A DNA stretch of 64,000 nt, taken from assembly GCF_003602275.1 (NCBI RefSeq), contig NZ_QZVT01000004.1, positions 302,463 to 366,462 of the forward strand, written 5' to 3'. Shown one piece after another: positions 15,794 through 23,695 of this stretch. This DNA is from Arthrobacter cheniae. Lineage in GTDB: Bacteria > Actinomycetota > Actinomycetes > Actinomycetales > Micrococcaceae. Within the stretch, counting starts at the first letter, position 1. Every line of letters starts with the position of its first letter. Under the pieces are notes generated by a model. The model made no database searches and had not been told where the DNA came from. It saw nothing but the letters and a program-made list of their open reading frames with translations. The translations under genes and the position numbers were made by a program.

Positions 15794-17608
15794 CTACTCA
15801 CGGGCCATCGCGTCGTGGGAACCGGCCTCGCCGCGGGCCACGTGCAGCGCATCAGCCGCCCGCACGAGCCCGAGGTGCGAGAAGGCCTGCGGGAAGTTGC
15901 CCGCCATGCGCCCGTTCTCGGCGTCGTACTCCTCCGACAGCAGGCCGAGCTCGTTGCAGTAGCCCACAAGCTGGTCCATGAGCCGCTTGGCATCGTCGAG
16001 CCGACCACTGTGGGCATATTGCTCCACCAACCAGAAGGAGCAGGCGAGGAAGGGGTGCTCGCCCGGCTCGAGGCCGTCGTCGGACTCGCCGGTGCGATAC
16101 CTCAGAAGCAGCCCCTCGGGATCCAGCAGGTGCTGCTCGATCCGCTCGACCGTGCCCAGGATCATCGGATCGTCATAGTCGAGGAAGCCCACCTGCGGAA
16201 GCTGCAGCAGGGATGCATCCACCTCCGTGCCGTCGTAGACCTGGGTGAATGTGTTGAGCTCGCGGTTGAAACCGCGCTCCAGTATCTCGGCGCGCAGACC
16301 GTCCCTCAGTTCCGTCCAGTGTTCCTCGGGCCCTGTCAGGCCGTGGTCCCGCACGGCGCGGACGGCGCAGTCGAAGGCCGCCCACATCATCACGCGGGAG
16401 TGGGTGAAGTACTGCAGCTCGCCGCGCATCTCCCAGATGCCGTGGTCACGGTCGTCGAGGTGGTTCTCCGCGAAGCCCAGCAGTGCGCGCTGCAGGGGCC
16501 ACGAGAAATTGTCCTCCGTGACTCCGTGGCCGCGCAGTTTCTCGAGTGCCACCATGACTTCCCCGACGACGTCGGCCTGGTACTGATCCACGGCACCGTT
16601 GCCGACACGCACGGGGGTGGAACCCGCGTACCCCGGCAGGTTGTCCAGTTCGCGTTCCGGCAGCTGGCGCTCCCCCGCCAGCCCATACATGATCTGCAGG
16701 TCCTCGGGATCCCCGGCGACGGCCCTCAGGAGCCAGTTGCGCCACTCGAGTGCTTCCTCGGCGAATCCGTGCGTCATCATGGCTTCGAGTGTCAGGGCGG
16801 CGTCCCGGAGCCAACAGAAGCGGTAGTCCCAGTTGCGTGCGCCACCGAACTGCTCCGGCAGGGAGGTCGTGGGAGCTGCGACGATGCCGCCGGTGTCCTC
16901 GTGCGTCAACGCCCGCAGCACGAGGAGCGAGCGCCGCACCGCCTCCGAGTACTCGCCGTCGTCCACGCAACTGGCGCCCCAGGCCTTCCAGTAGCTGATG
17001 GCGGAGTCGAGCTGCTCGTCGACGTCGAGCGGAGGCGGGGTCTCCCGGTGCGAGGGGTACCAGACGAGTTCGAGGTCGACGACGTCGCCCGAAGTCACCT
17101 CGAAAATACCCTCGTGACGGTGACCTTTTGCTCTCAGCCGGGGCCCGCGGAGCAACAGCGCATCCGGTCCGGCGATCGCCAGCAGCACGGGGACGCCGTC
17201 GTCCGTGCCCTGGCTGACCCATGGGAGGATGTCGCCGTAGCCGAAGCGGATCTCCAGTTCCTGCCGTACGCTGACCGTGCCCGCCAGTCCCTGGATGCGC
17301 CGTACCACGTTCGCCCTGCGGTCGGTCACCGGCATGAAATCGGTGACCAGCACTTCACCCTCGGTGGTCCTCCAGTGCGTCTGGAGGACGAAGGTGGAAT
17401 GGATGTAGCTCCGGCTCACCACCTCGGCCGTAGCCGAGTCCGGTGCGACCAGCCAGCGGCCGTGCTCCGGCGTGCCCAGCAGGGCGGCGAAGACCGAATC
17501 GGAGTCGAATCGCGGAAAGCACAACCAGTCCACGCTGCCGTTCCGGGAGATGAGCGCACCGGTGTGGAGGTCGGAAACGAGTGCGTATTCCTCGATCGGT
17601 GATTGCAT
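15794..17608 (-). CDS. Glycoside hydrolase family 15 protein (glucoamylase/trehalase-like)
   Basis: 604 residues from the ATG at 17608, giving M-Q-S-P-I-E-E-Y-A-L-V-S-D, the normal family start; a longer open frame upstream is a shadow of the next gene. Residues about 1-200 are the N-terminal beta domain (G-S-V-D-W-L-C-F-P-R-F-D-S). The rest is the (alpha/alpha)6 barrel with N-W-D-Y-R-F-C-W-L-R-D-A, I-W-E-M-R-G with a probable catalytic Glu, and L-S-E-E-Y-D-A near the end with the second Glu. Mycobacterial relatives act as trehalases; others release glucose from alpha-glucans. Cytoplasmic, no signal peptide. Likely in one operon with the GDPD gene 38 bases upstream. Confidence 0.92.
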   Translation of the reverse strand: MQSPIEEYALVSDLHTGALISRNGSVDWLCFPRFDSDSVFAALLGTPEHGRWLVAPDSATAEVVSRSYIHSTFVLQTHWRTTEGEVLVTDFMPVTDRRANVVRRIQGLAGTVSVRQELEIRFGYGDILPWVSQGTDDGVPVLLAIAGPDALLLRGPRLRAKGHRHEGIFEVTSGDVVDLELVWYPSHRETPPPLDVDEQLDSAISYWKAWGASCVDDGEYSEAVRRSLLVLRALTHEDTGGIVAAPTTSLPEQFGGARNWDYRFCWLRDAALTLEAMMTHGFAEEALEWRNWLLRAVAGDPEDLQIMYGLAGERQLPERELDNLPGYAGSTPVRVGNGAVDQYQADVVGEVMVALEKLRGHGVTEDNFSWPLQRALLGFAENHLDDRDHGIWEMRGELQYFTHSRVMMWAAFDCAVRAVRDHGLTGPEEHWTELRDGLRAEILERGFNRELNTFTQVYDGTEVDASLLQLPQVGFLDYDDPMILGTVERIEQHLLDPEGLLLRYRTGESDDGLEPGEHPFLACSFWLVEQYAHSGRLDDAKRLMDQLVGYCNELGLLSEEYDAENGRMAGNFPQAFSHLGLVRAADALHVARGEAGSHDAMARE

Positions 17609-17646
17609 TTTCCAACTCAACCACAACGGAACCGGCTGCTGGACGG

Positions 17647-18513
17647 CTACTTCAGGTTGCCCTCGAAGGCCAGCCGGATCCGGGCCGGGTAATCCGTGGT
17701 GAACTCCTGGACACCGAGTCCGGCGAGGAACCGGGCGTCCTCCTCGGTATTGACCGTCCAGGCCCGCACGCGCACGCCGTCGTGGATCCACCGCTGGATT
17801 CTTTCCGGGTGGTCCCGCACATATTGCAGGCTGGGCCCCGCGATACCGATCTCCTGCCGGTCGATCAGTTCCTCTCCCTCCTTCAAGGCCCTCTGCATGA
17901 TGGCGATGAGGGCACCCTCGGCGATGGACCCGAAGCTGAGGGCGTCGCGCACCTCCTGCGGGCTGACATCCGCTACGAGTTGGCACAGCACATGGTGCGG
18001 GACCGACTCGGCGAGCTGCAGCATGGAGTCGGGGTTGAAGCTCATGAAGCTCACCTCGACCAGGCCCAGCATCGATGACTCCGGGTCCCACCCCTCGTCC
18101 ATCAGGAACGCGATCAGCGCCTCCTCCAACCTCAGTCCGAAGGGGCTCGGATGCTTCAGTTCGATCGCCAGCTTGATGGGCCGACCGGACTCGCGAAGCA
18201 GGACCAGCAGGTCGGACAGGGCGAGGAGCTGGTGTGCAGCATCGCCATACCCCGCAGGAATGCCGACGCCCTTCCACGAGCACACGTCGAGCATCCGCAG
18301 TTCGGCCAGTGTGCGGTCCGCCACGTCACCGGACCCGTCGGTGGTCCGTTCCAGCGTGGTGTCATGGATGCACACGAGCTGACCGTCGCGGGTCAGGTGC
18401 ACGTCGCACTCCACGCCTTCGGCGCCGTCCGCGAGCGCCTGCAGGTATGCAGCACGGGTGTGCTCGGCATAGGTTCCGCTGCTGCCGCGGTGGGCGAAGA
18501 TCACGGGGGGCAC
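17647..18513 (-). CDS. Glycerophosphodiester phosphodiesterase family protein
   Basis: 288 residues of the GDPD TIM barrel: F-A-H-R-G-S-S-G at about 6-13, G-V-E-C-D-V-H-L-T at 33-41 and I-H-D-T-T-L-E-R-T at about 49-57 carry the catalytic His pair and metal-binding Glu/Asp; A-I-E-L-K-H and the final W-T-V-N complete the fold. It hydrolyses deacylated phospholipids to glycerol-3-phosphate and an alcohol. No signal peptide, so it acts inside the cell. The order GDPD-GH15 suggests coupled carbon salvage, but this is a guess from context. Confidence 0.93.
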   Translation of the reverse strand: MPPVIFAHRGSSGTYAEHTRAAYLQALADGAEGVECDVHLTRDGQLVCIHDTTLERTTDGSGDVADRTLAELRMLDVCSWKGVGIPAGYGDAAHQLLALSDLLVLLRESGRPIKLAIELKHPSPFGLRLEEALIAFLMDEGWDPESSMLGLVEVSFMSFNPDSMLQLAESVPHHVLCQLVADVSPQEVRDALSFGSIAEGALIAIMQRALKEGEELIDRQEIGIAGPSLQYVRDHPERIQRWIHDGVRVRAWTVNTEEDARFLAGLGVQEFTTDYPARIRLAFEGNLK

Positions 18514-18644
18514 GGGGCATCCCTTCAGTCGCGTCGGTGATATCCCTCATACGGTACGTGACCCCGCAATCGGGACACCATCGGCCCCCAACCGCAACCG
18601 GACCAGCGTGCTCCCTCGATAGACTCGGGAGGGTGAATGATCTG

Positions 18645-19892
18645 ATGACCGCCACCGACACGGAGCGGGCGGCCGCCCTGCGCCGCATGAAGATGCTGGC
18701 TACGGGACTACTGGTGGTCATGGCGGCCATCTTCGTGGTGGCTTTCGCCCTGCAGGATACCTATCCGTGGCTCGAGTACGTCCGCGCCGCAGCGGAGGGT
18801 GGCATGGTCGGGGCCCTCGCGGACTGGTTCGCCGTGACGGCCCTCTTCAAGCACCCGATGGGACTGAAGATCCCGCACACCGCGATCATCCCCCGCAAGA
18901 AGGACCAGATCGGCGAATCGCTCGGCCAGTTCGTCGAGGAGAACTTCCTCTCGGAGGACGTGGTCCGCGCCAAGCTCGATTCCGCGCGGATCGCGCAGAA
19001 GGCCGGTGCGTGGCTGGAGAAGCCGGACAGCGCCGACCGGGTCGCCGTTGAGGGTGCGGCCCTGATTCGCGGGATGTTCACGGTCCTGAACGACGACGCC
19101 GTGCAGGGCGTCATCGAGTCCATGGTCAGGAAGCACCTGCTCGACCCGCCCTGGGGGCCGCCGGTCGGCAGCATTGCCGAGCGCATCTTCGCCGAGGGGC
19201 ACCATCATCGGCTGGTGGACCTGCTGGTGGATCGTGCAGGCGACTGGGTGGACGCGAACTACGCCGTTGTCACGAGGGTCGTCGCGCAGCGCTCCCCCAC
19301 CTGGGTACCGCGACTCGTCGACGGCGTCGTCGGCGATCGCGTGCACGCCGAACTCTCGAAGTTCATCCGCGCGGTGCAGGACGATCCACAGCACGACGTC
19401 CGCATCTCCATCGACAAGTACCTCCGCGAGCTCGCGCAGGACCTGCAGCACAAGCCCGAGACGATCGCCAAGGCCGAGGAGATCAAGGGACAACTCCTCG
19501 ACGACCCGCGCGTCAGGGACCTGACCGCGCGCACGTGGTCGACGATCAAGAACGCCCTCCTCGAAGCGGTCAACGACCCCGGGAGCGAACTGACGACCAA
19601 GTTCAAGGCGGCGGTGCGGGACTTCGGTTCCCGCCTGACCACGGATGCGGAACTGGCCGGGAAGGTGAACCGCTGGATCGCCGATGGCGCCTCCTACGCG
19701 GTGCGGACCTATCGAAGCGAGATAGCCGGAGTCATCTCGGAGACAGTGGGTCGGTGGGACGCAGAGGAGACATCCCGGAAGATCGAACTGCAGGTCGGCA
19801 AGGACCTGCAGTTCATCCGCATCAACGGCACGGTGGTCGGTTCGCTGGCAGGGCTGGCGATCTTCGCCATCGCTGACGCGATCTTCGGCTAG
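18645..19892 (+). CDS. DUF445 family membrane-anchored protein
   Basis: 415 residues from the ATG at 18645, preceded by a GGGAGG stretch; a GTG at 18633 is too close to that site. One N-terminal membrane helix (T-G-L-L-V-V-M-A-A-I-F-V-V-A-F) is followed by the DUF445 signature A-A-A-E-G-G-M-V-G-A-L-A-D-W-F-A-V-T-A-L-F-K-H-P, a long helical body, and a C-terminal hydrophobic helix (G-L-A-I-F-A-I-A-D-A-I-F-G). Widespread family of unknown function, probably membrane-associated at both ends. Its stop overlaps that of the convergent neighbour. Confidence 0.9.
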   Translation: MTATDTERAAALRRMKMLATGLLVVMAAIFVVAFALQDTYPWLEYVRAAAEGGMVGALADWFAVTALFKHPMGLKIPHTAIIPRKKDQIGESLGQFVEENFLSEDVVRAKLDSARIAQKAGAWLEKPDSADRVAVEGAALIRGMFTVLNDDAVQGVIESMVRKHLLDPPWGPPVGSIAERIFAEGHHHRLVDLLVDRAGDWVDANYAVVTRVVAQRSPTWVPRLVDGVVGDRVHAELSKFIRAVQDDPQHDVRISIDKYLRELAQDLQHKPETIAKAEEIKGQLLDDPRVRDLTARTWSTIKNALLEAVNDPGSELTTKFKAAVRDFGSRLTTDAELAGKVNRWIADGASYAVRTYRSEIAGVISETVGRWDAEETSRKIELQVGKDLQFIRINGTVVGSLAGLAIFAIADAIFG

Positions 19893-20674
19893 GTCCGCTT
19901 CTGCTCGGAACCTGATCCGGGCAGCTGCAGGACCTCGGCCAGTTCGCCGGGAATGGTCTGCGGCAGGGGCCCGAACGCCTCGCGCGTGGTCTTGATGACT
20001 GCCTTGCCCATCAGGTGGTTGCCGGTCCCGCCGATCACTGCACCGGCGCCGAAGGGCAACGCCCGGCCGAGCATGAAGCCACCCTGCTTTGCGAGGAACT
20101 TCTTGAGGAAGCGGCGCTGGATGGAGCCGGTGATGGTCTTGACCATCGAAGTCGGCGCTGATTTGTTCACGAGTTGGCCCCAGTACTGGGGAGCACCCTG
20201 GCCGGCCGAGGCACCAAGGATGGAGCGGACAAGCGCCATGCCCTCCTCGCCCATGAGGATGGCCATCACCATGACCCGCGACCGCTCGGGGTCCACCGTC
20301 TTGACTCCGTGCAACTCGGCGATCGATTCCGCATAGAGGGCGGTGGCTTCGAGGAATCCGACGGTCGCGGCGGCCGAGAGACCGAGGGACGCAATGGTTC
20401 CCACGGCCGGTACCGCAGCGGTGGCACCGACCGCTGCGCCTGCCGCCGTCGTCGCACGAAGGTAGTCGCGCTCGAGGAAACGTGCCAGTTCCGCGGGTGA
20501 TGCATCCGGGTGGCGACGGCGGAGCCGGTTCAGATTGGAGAGGATCAGGGGGCGCTGGACATCCAGCGCCCGCTCGATCCCGCGGAGGATCGCGGGCTTC
20601 GGGTTTCCGTCCTTGTCGAACAGCGTCCCGCTGGCAGCCTTCATGGCTGGGTTCTCCTTGTTACGGCCAAACAT
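19889..20674 (-). CDS. Conserved hypothetical protein with Ala/Gly-rich hydrophobic segments
   Basis: 261 residues from the ATG at 20674 (M-F-G-R-N-K), which has a GGAAGGA site; the upstream extension lacks one. The N-terminal 80 residues are basic and helical (L-N-R-L-R-R-R-H-P-D-A-S-P-A-E-L-A-R-F-L). A long Ala/Gly/Val stretch (about 75-115) and a second one near 205-225 (G-R-A-L-P-F-G-A-G-A-V-I-G-G) could insert in or lie on a membrane. The layout recalls EcsC-like proteins, but I cannot confirm membership. It may be functionally tied to GlsB downstream; both are on the minus strand, but a terminator separates nothing between them except GlsB's own promoter. Confidence 0.7.
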   Translation of the reverse strand: MFGRNKENPAMKAASGTLFDKDGNPKPAILRGIERALDVQRPLILSNLNRLRRRHPDASPAELARFLERDYLRATTAAGAAVGATAAVPAVGTIASLGLSAAATVGFLEATALYAESIAELHGVKTVDPERSRVMVMAILMGEEGMALVRSILGASAGQGAPQYWGQLVNKSAPTSMVKTITGSIQRRFLKKFLAKQGGFMLGRALPFGAGAVIGGTGNHLMGKAVIKTTREAFGPLPQTIPGELAEVLQLPGSGSEQKRT

Positions 20675-20790
20675 GATGGTCCTTCCGGTGCTGTGACGTG
20701 CCCTGGATCGAGTGTAGGTGCGCATGCACTCGGCCGGCCCTGGGTTCTGTTGCCGACGCCGGCTCTGGTGATGCGTCCCCTGAACAAGGG

Positions 20791-20822
20791 AAGGGCGCCA
20801 CCGACGATCCGGTGACGCCCTT
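20791..20822 (-). terminator. Hairpin terminator downstream of GlsB
   Basis: Stem AAGGGCGCCACCG pairs with CGGTGACGCCCTT (one G-T wobble) around a 6-base loop, 38 bases past the GlsB stop. Confidence 0.65.
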
Positions 20823-20860
20823 CGGCAGCTGTTCCCCCAGGGTTCAGCCGGAACTCCTGA

Positions 20861-21130
20861 CTAGACGCGTGAGCGCTTGCGGCCCGTGATGGCACCGTAG
20901 ATGGCGAGCACGATCAGGGCGCCGATGACTGCGAAGAGGATCGACATCAGCGAGAAGGTGCTACCGAGGTTGACGCCGAGGATGCTGCCACCGATGAAGC
21001 CACCGAGGAACGCGCCGATGACGCCGAGAAGCATCGTGATGAAGATTCCGCCACCCTGCTTGCCGGGGAGGATCAGCTTGGCGAGAGCGCCGGCGAGGAG
21101 GCCGAGGATAAGAAAACCGATGAAACTCAT
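20861..21130 (-). CDS. GlsB/YeaQ/YmgE family stress-response membrane protein
   Basis: 89 residues, almost all membrane: M-S-F-I-G-F-L-I-L-G-L-L-A-G-A-L-A-K-L-I-L-P-G, G-I-F-I-T-M-L-L-G-V-I-G-A-F-L-G-G-F and a last helix ending in a basic tail (G-R-K-R-S-R-V). The A-K-L-I-L-P-G and glycine-zipper pattern define the transglycosylase-associated GlsB family. Expression in other bacteria follows general stress; the molecular role is not settled. The leader has a 7-bp hairpin (21159-21175) and a pair of stress-type motifs further up. An AAGGAGCAC site precedes the ATG. Confidence 0.93.
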   Translation of the reverse strand: MSFIGFLILGLLAGALAKLILPGKQGGGIFITMLLGVIGAFLGGFIGGSILGVNLGSTFSLMSILFAVIGALIVLAIYGAITGRKRSRV

Positions 21131-21477
21131 GAGGTGCTCCTTGAGTGATTTTGGGCAACCCGTCCGCTGGACGGGCTACTGGCCAATAGCGTGATGCACC
21201 GCAGTGCAACTTGTTCCAACTGTACTTCATCAGCATGCTTAGGGTGCAATCCTAGCATCATGCTAATCCTGCTTATCAAGACCTGGACGGAGAACTTTGC
21301 CGAACCGTTGCGGGGTCTTCGAATCGCCACCACGCCACGTGAGCACCCGGATTCCAGCGAATCTGCCCGTATGCTGGCACCAGGCGGGCCGCGCTGGGAG
21401 AGAGCGGCAGAGTCAGTGAAACGGCTGGGGAATTCTCTCGAAACTGCCAATGAAGTCAATCCGAAGGAGTAATACTC
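21131..21477. other. Gene-free interval between divergent GlsB and DUF6458 genes
   Basis: 347 bases, AT-richer than its surroundings in the left half. It holds the GlsB ribosome binding site, a small hairpin (21159-21175, CCCGTCC with GGACGGG), two AGCATG-type inverted repeats (21231-21266) and the DUF6458 site AAGGAG (21463-21468). An in-frame reading on the plus strand over 21191-21472 ends at 21472 but lacks a ribosome binding site and any recognisable motif, so I do not call it. Confidence 0.7.
21231..21266. promoter_or_regulatory. Stress-gene motif site C: two adjacent AGCATG-type inverted repeats upstream of GlsB
   Basis: CAGCATGCTTAGG at 21231 and TAGCATCATGCTAA at 21253 (arms TAGCAT and ATGCTA) lie 101-136 bases upstream of GlsB. 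The first resembles the core of site A (AAGCATGCTTAC) with two changes. The spacing of about two helical turns would allow two dimers on one face. Confidence 0.45.
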
Positions 21478-21732
21478 ATGCGAATCGGTTCCTCTATTTT
21501 CCTTATTGCACTCGGTGCAATCCTTGCCTTCGCTGTCCAGGCTCAGGTGAGCTTCGTCGACATCACTCTCGTCGGCTACATCCTGATGGTGGTCGGCGTG
21601 ATCGGCCTCATCGCATCCCTGATCCTGGCCGCTCCTCGTCGCCAGGCCCGTGTGTCAGAGTCGCGGTCCGTCGTCGACCCGAATACGGGCGAGACGATCA
21701 CCAGGCGGGAGTCCCGCGACACGGGACTGTAG
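21478..21732 (+). CDS. DUF6458-type small membrane protein
   Basis: 84 residues with two membrane helices: I-G-S-S-I-F-L-I-A-L-G-A-I-L-A-F-A-V and L-V-G-Y-I-L-M-V-V-G-V-I-G-L-I-A-S-L-I, separated by Q-A-Q-V-S-F-V-D-I. The basic tail carries V-D-P-N-T-G-E-T-I. This layout (R-I-G-x-S start, V-G-x-I-L-M-V-V-G) is common in actinobacteria, named DUF6458, with no known function. It has a clear AAGGAG site and its own strong terminator, so it is monocistronic. Divergent from GlsB, with which it may share stress regulation. Confidence 0.85.
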   Translation: MRIGSSIFLIALGAILAFAVQAQVSFVDITLVGYILMVVGVIGLIASLILAAPRRQARVSESRSVVDPNTGETITRRESRDTGL

Positions 21733-21745
21733 CCAACGAGTCAAG

Positions 21746-21779
21746 AGCAGGGCTGGAGCATTGCTCCAGCCCTGCTTTT
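21746..21779 (+). terminator. Rho-independent terminator after the DUF6458 gene
   Basis: A perfect stem GCAGGGCTGGAGCA with its complement, a minimal loop and a TTTT run: the most classical terminator in the window. Confidence 0.9.
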
Positions 21780-21812
21780 GTGTGTTCGGGCTTGGTAATC
21801 GCCGAAAAGTGC

Positions 21813-21842
21813 TTGACGTATCGCAAAAAGCGGAACTAAAGT
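21813..21842 (+). promoter_or_regulatory. Probable sigma-A promoter of the fructose operon
   Basis: TTGACG at 21813-21818 and TAAAGT at 21837-21842 with an 18-base spacer, about 65 bases upstream of the fruR start. The AT-rich leader after it is a plausible place for a FruR operator, but no clear inverted repeat stands out. Confidence 0.55.
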
Positions 21843-21908
21843 CTCTCAAACGAAGATAAAGCCACATGTTGCCGAGTAGCCCCGGTAGTAGGAGACAACG
21901 GAGTCCTC

Positions 21909-22676
21909 ATGTTCGCGGAAGAGCGCTATCGCCAGATCAGCACGCTGGTCTCTGCCGACGGTCGCGTCACTGTAGCGGGTCTCTCATCCCGTTTCGGCAT
22001 CACCAAGGAGACGGTCCGCAGGGATCTCGCACTCCTCGAGACGGACGGCGTCCTGCGTCGAGTCCACGGTGGAGCGATCGCGGGTACCGGGGCTACGACG
22101 AACGAACCGAGCCTCACCAGCCGGTCCTCCCAGCGCTCACCGGAGAAGAAGCGCATCGCCCAGGCCGCCCTCTCGCTCGCTCCCCTGGCCGGCGCTGTCA
22201 TCGTCGATGCAGGCAGCACTACCGGCGCCCTCGCGGACCTCCTCGTCAGCGAGGCCCGCCCTGCACTTGCCGTCGTCACCCATTCAGTCCCTGTCGCGGC
22301 GCTCATCTCCGGGGCCGGCTTGAGCGTGGAACTGGTGGGAGGCCGCGTCCGCGCCCTCACCAGCGCGGCAGTCGGCAGCAGCGCGGTGGCCCACTTCTCC
22401 CGCCTGCGGGCCGACGTCGCGTTCATCGGCACCAACGGCATCGCTGCCGGCTTCGGCCTCAGCACTCCCGACATCGACGAGGCCGCCGTGAAAACCGCGA
22501 TCGTCCACTCCGCCCGGCGCGTGGTGCTCCTGGCGGACTCATCGAAGTTCGACGAAGAGACCCTCATCAGCTTCGCCAACCTGGAGGATATCGATGTACT
22601 CATCACCGATCGTGCACCGCGGGGCCCCCTTGCCGAAGCACTCGCCGACGCCGATGTGGAGGTGACCGTCGCGTGA
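21909..22676 (+). CDS. fruR: DeoR/GlpR-family repressor of the fructose operon
   Basis: 255 residues. The N-terminal winged helix (F-A-E-E-R-Y-R-Q-I-S, then V-A-G-L-S-S-R-F-G-I-T-K-E-T-V-R-R-D-L and L-R-R-V-H-G-G-A) is diagnostic of DeoR-type regulators; residues about 75-235 are the sugar-phosphate sensor (D-A-G-S-T-T-G-A-L and the F-I-G-T-N-G motif). By family and position it probably responds to fructose-1-phosphate or fructose-1,6-bisphosphate and represses its own operon. It overlaps fruK by GTGA. The gene symbol is from context. Confidence 0.88.
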   Translation: MFAEERYRQISTLVSADGRVTVAGLSSRFGITKETVRRDLALLETDGVLRRVHGGAIAGTGATTNEPSLTSRSSQRSPEKKRIAQAALSLAPLAGAVIVDAGSTTGALADLLVSEARPALAVVTHSVPVAALISGAGLSVELVGGRVRALTSAAVGSSAVAHFSRLRADVAFIGTNGIAAGFGLSTPDIDEAAVKTAIVHSARRVVLLADSSKFDEETLISFANLEDIDVLITDRAPRGPLAEALADADVEVTVA

Positions 22677-23695
22677 TCCTCACTCTTACGGCGAACCCCA
22701 GCATCGACCGCACCGTCGAGCTCACCGGTCCCCTCACCCGCGGTGCCGTGCAGCGCGCCACGCATGTCGTCCAGGAGGCCGGCGGTAAGGGCGTCAACGT
22801 CAGCCGTGCTCTCGTGATGTCCGGAACGCCCACGCTCGCGGTCCTCCCGGGGGACGACGACGACCCCGTCCTCGCCGGGCTGCGGAGCATCGCCGTCCCC
22901 TTCCGCAACCTGCCCATCGGTGCAGGACTTCGCACCAACACGGCGATCACCGAACCGGACGGTACGACGACGAAGATCAACGAGCCGGGCCCCGAACTCT
23001 CGGGCGCGCTCCTCGACGAACTCCTCGCCGTCGTCGTCGCCGAGAGCAACGGCGCGGACTGGTTGGTCCTGGCCGGATCACTCCCCCCGGGCGTCCCGCC
23101 GACCTTCTACACGAAGGTCACGGCCGCAGTGCGCGAAGCGTACGGGTTATCAGCGCCCCTCGTGGCAATCGATTCCTCCGGGATGCCCCTCATGGAGGCC
23201 GCCGCAGGTGTCCCTGCCCCCGACCTGCTCAAGCCCAACGCCGAGGAACTCAGTGAGCTGACGGGTATCGGTACCGGCGACGAGCTGGAGCAGGATCATG
23301 AATTGGCCGCGAAGGCCTGCGCGGTGCTCGTCGCCGCGGGGGTAGGTGCGGTGCTGGCGACCCTTGGCTCCAAGGGCGCCCTGCTCGTGACGGACACGGG
23401 AGCATGGCACGCCGTGCATCCCCCCGTCACGGCGCGTTCCACGGTCGGCGCGGGAGACTCCGCGCTGGCCGGCTACCTGCTGGCGCACAGCGCAGGCGAA
23501 CTCCCGGAGAACTGCCTGCGCCAGGCCGTTGCCCACGGGTCGGCAGCTGCCGCCCTTCCCGGTTCCACCGTTCCATCGCTCCACCAGACAACGCCGGCCG
23601 CCGTCGCGGTCACCCCCCTCATGGTCACGCTGCCCGTGATCGAACCAAGCACCCCCGGGTCCATAGCCGGACCGGAAGCACAGGAGGATTTCTGA
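22673..23695 (+). CDS. fruK: 1-phosphofructokinase
   Basis: 340 residues from the GTG at 22673, overlapping the fruR stop. PfkB-family signatures are present: T-A-N-P-S-I-D-R-T at the start, G-G-K-G-V-N-V-S-R near 38, K-P-N-A-E-E-L near 190 and the catalytic A-R-S-T-V-G-A-G-D-S near 250. It converts fructose-1-phosphate, made by the PTS transporter next door, to fructose-1,6-bisphosphate. The C-terminal 40 residues are longer than in E. coli FruK and rich in Pro and Thr. Coupled to fruA through a TGATG junction. Confidence 0.92.
   Translation: MILTLTANPSIDRTVELTGPLTRGAVQRATHVVQEAGGKGVNVSRALVMSGTPTLAVLPGDDDDPVLAGLRSIAVPFRNLPIGAGLRTNTAITEPDGTTTKINEPGPELSGALLDELLAVVVAESNGADWLVLAGSLPPGVPPTFYTKVTAAVREAYGLSAPLVAIDSSGMPLMEAAAGVPAPDLLKPNAEELSELTGIGTGDELEQDHELAAKACAVLVAAGVGAVLATLGSKGALLVTDTGAWHAVHPPVTARSTVGAGDSALAGYLLAHSAGELPENCLRQAVAHGSAAAALPGSTVPSLHQTTPAAVAVTPLMVTLPVIEPSTPGSIAGPEAQEDF

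Noticed and set aside
21191-21472. 93-codon frame in the GlsB/DUF6458 gap
   Set aside because: No ribosome binding site, codon use not typical, and it overlaps the regulatory repeats.
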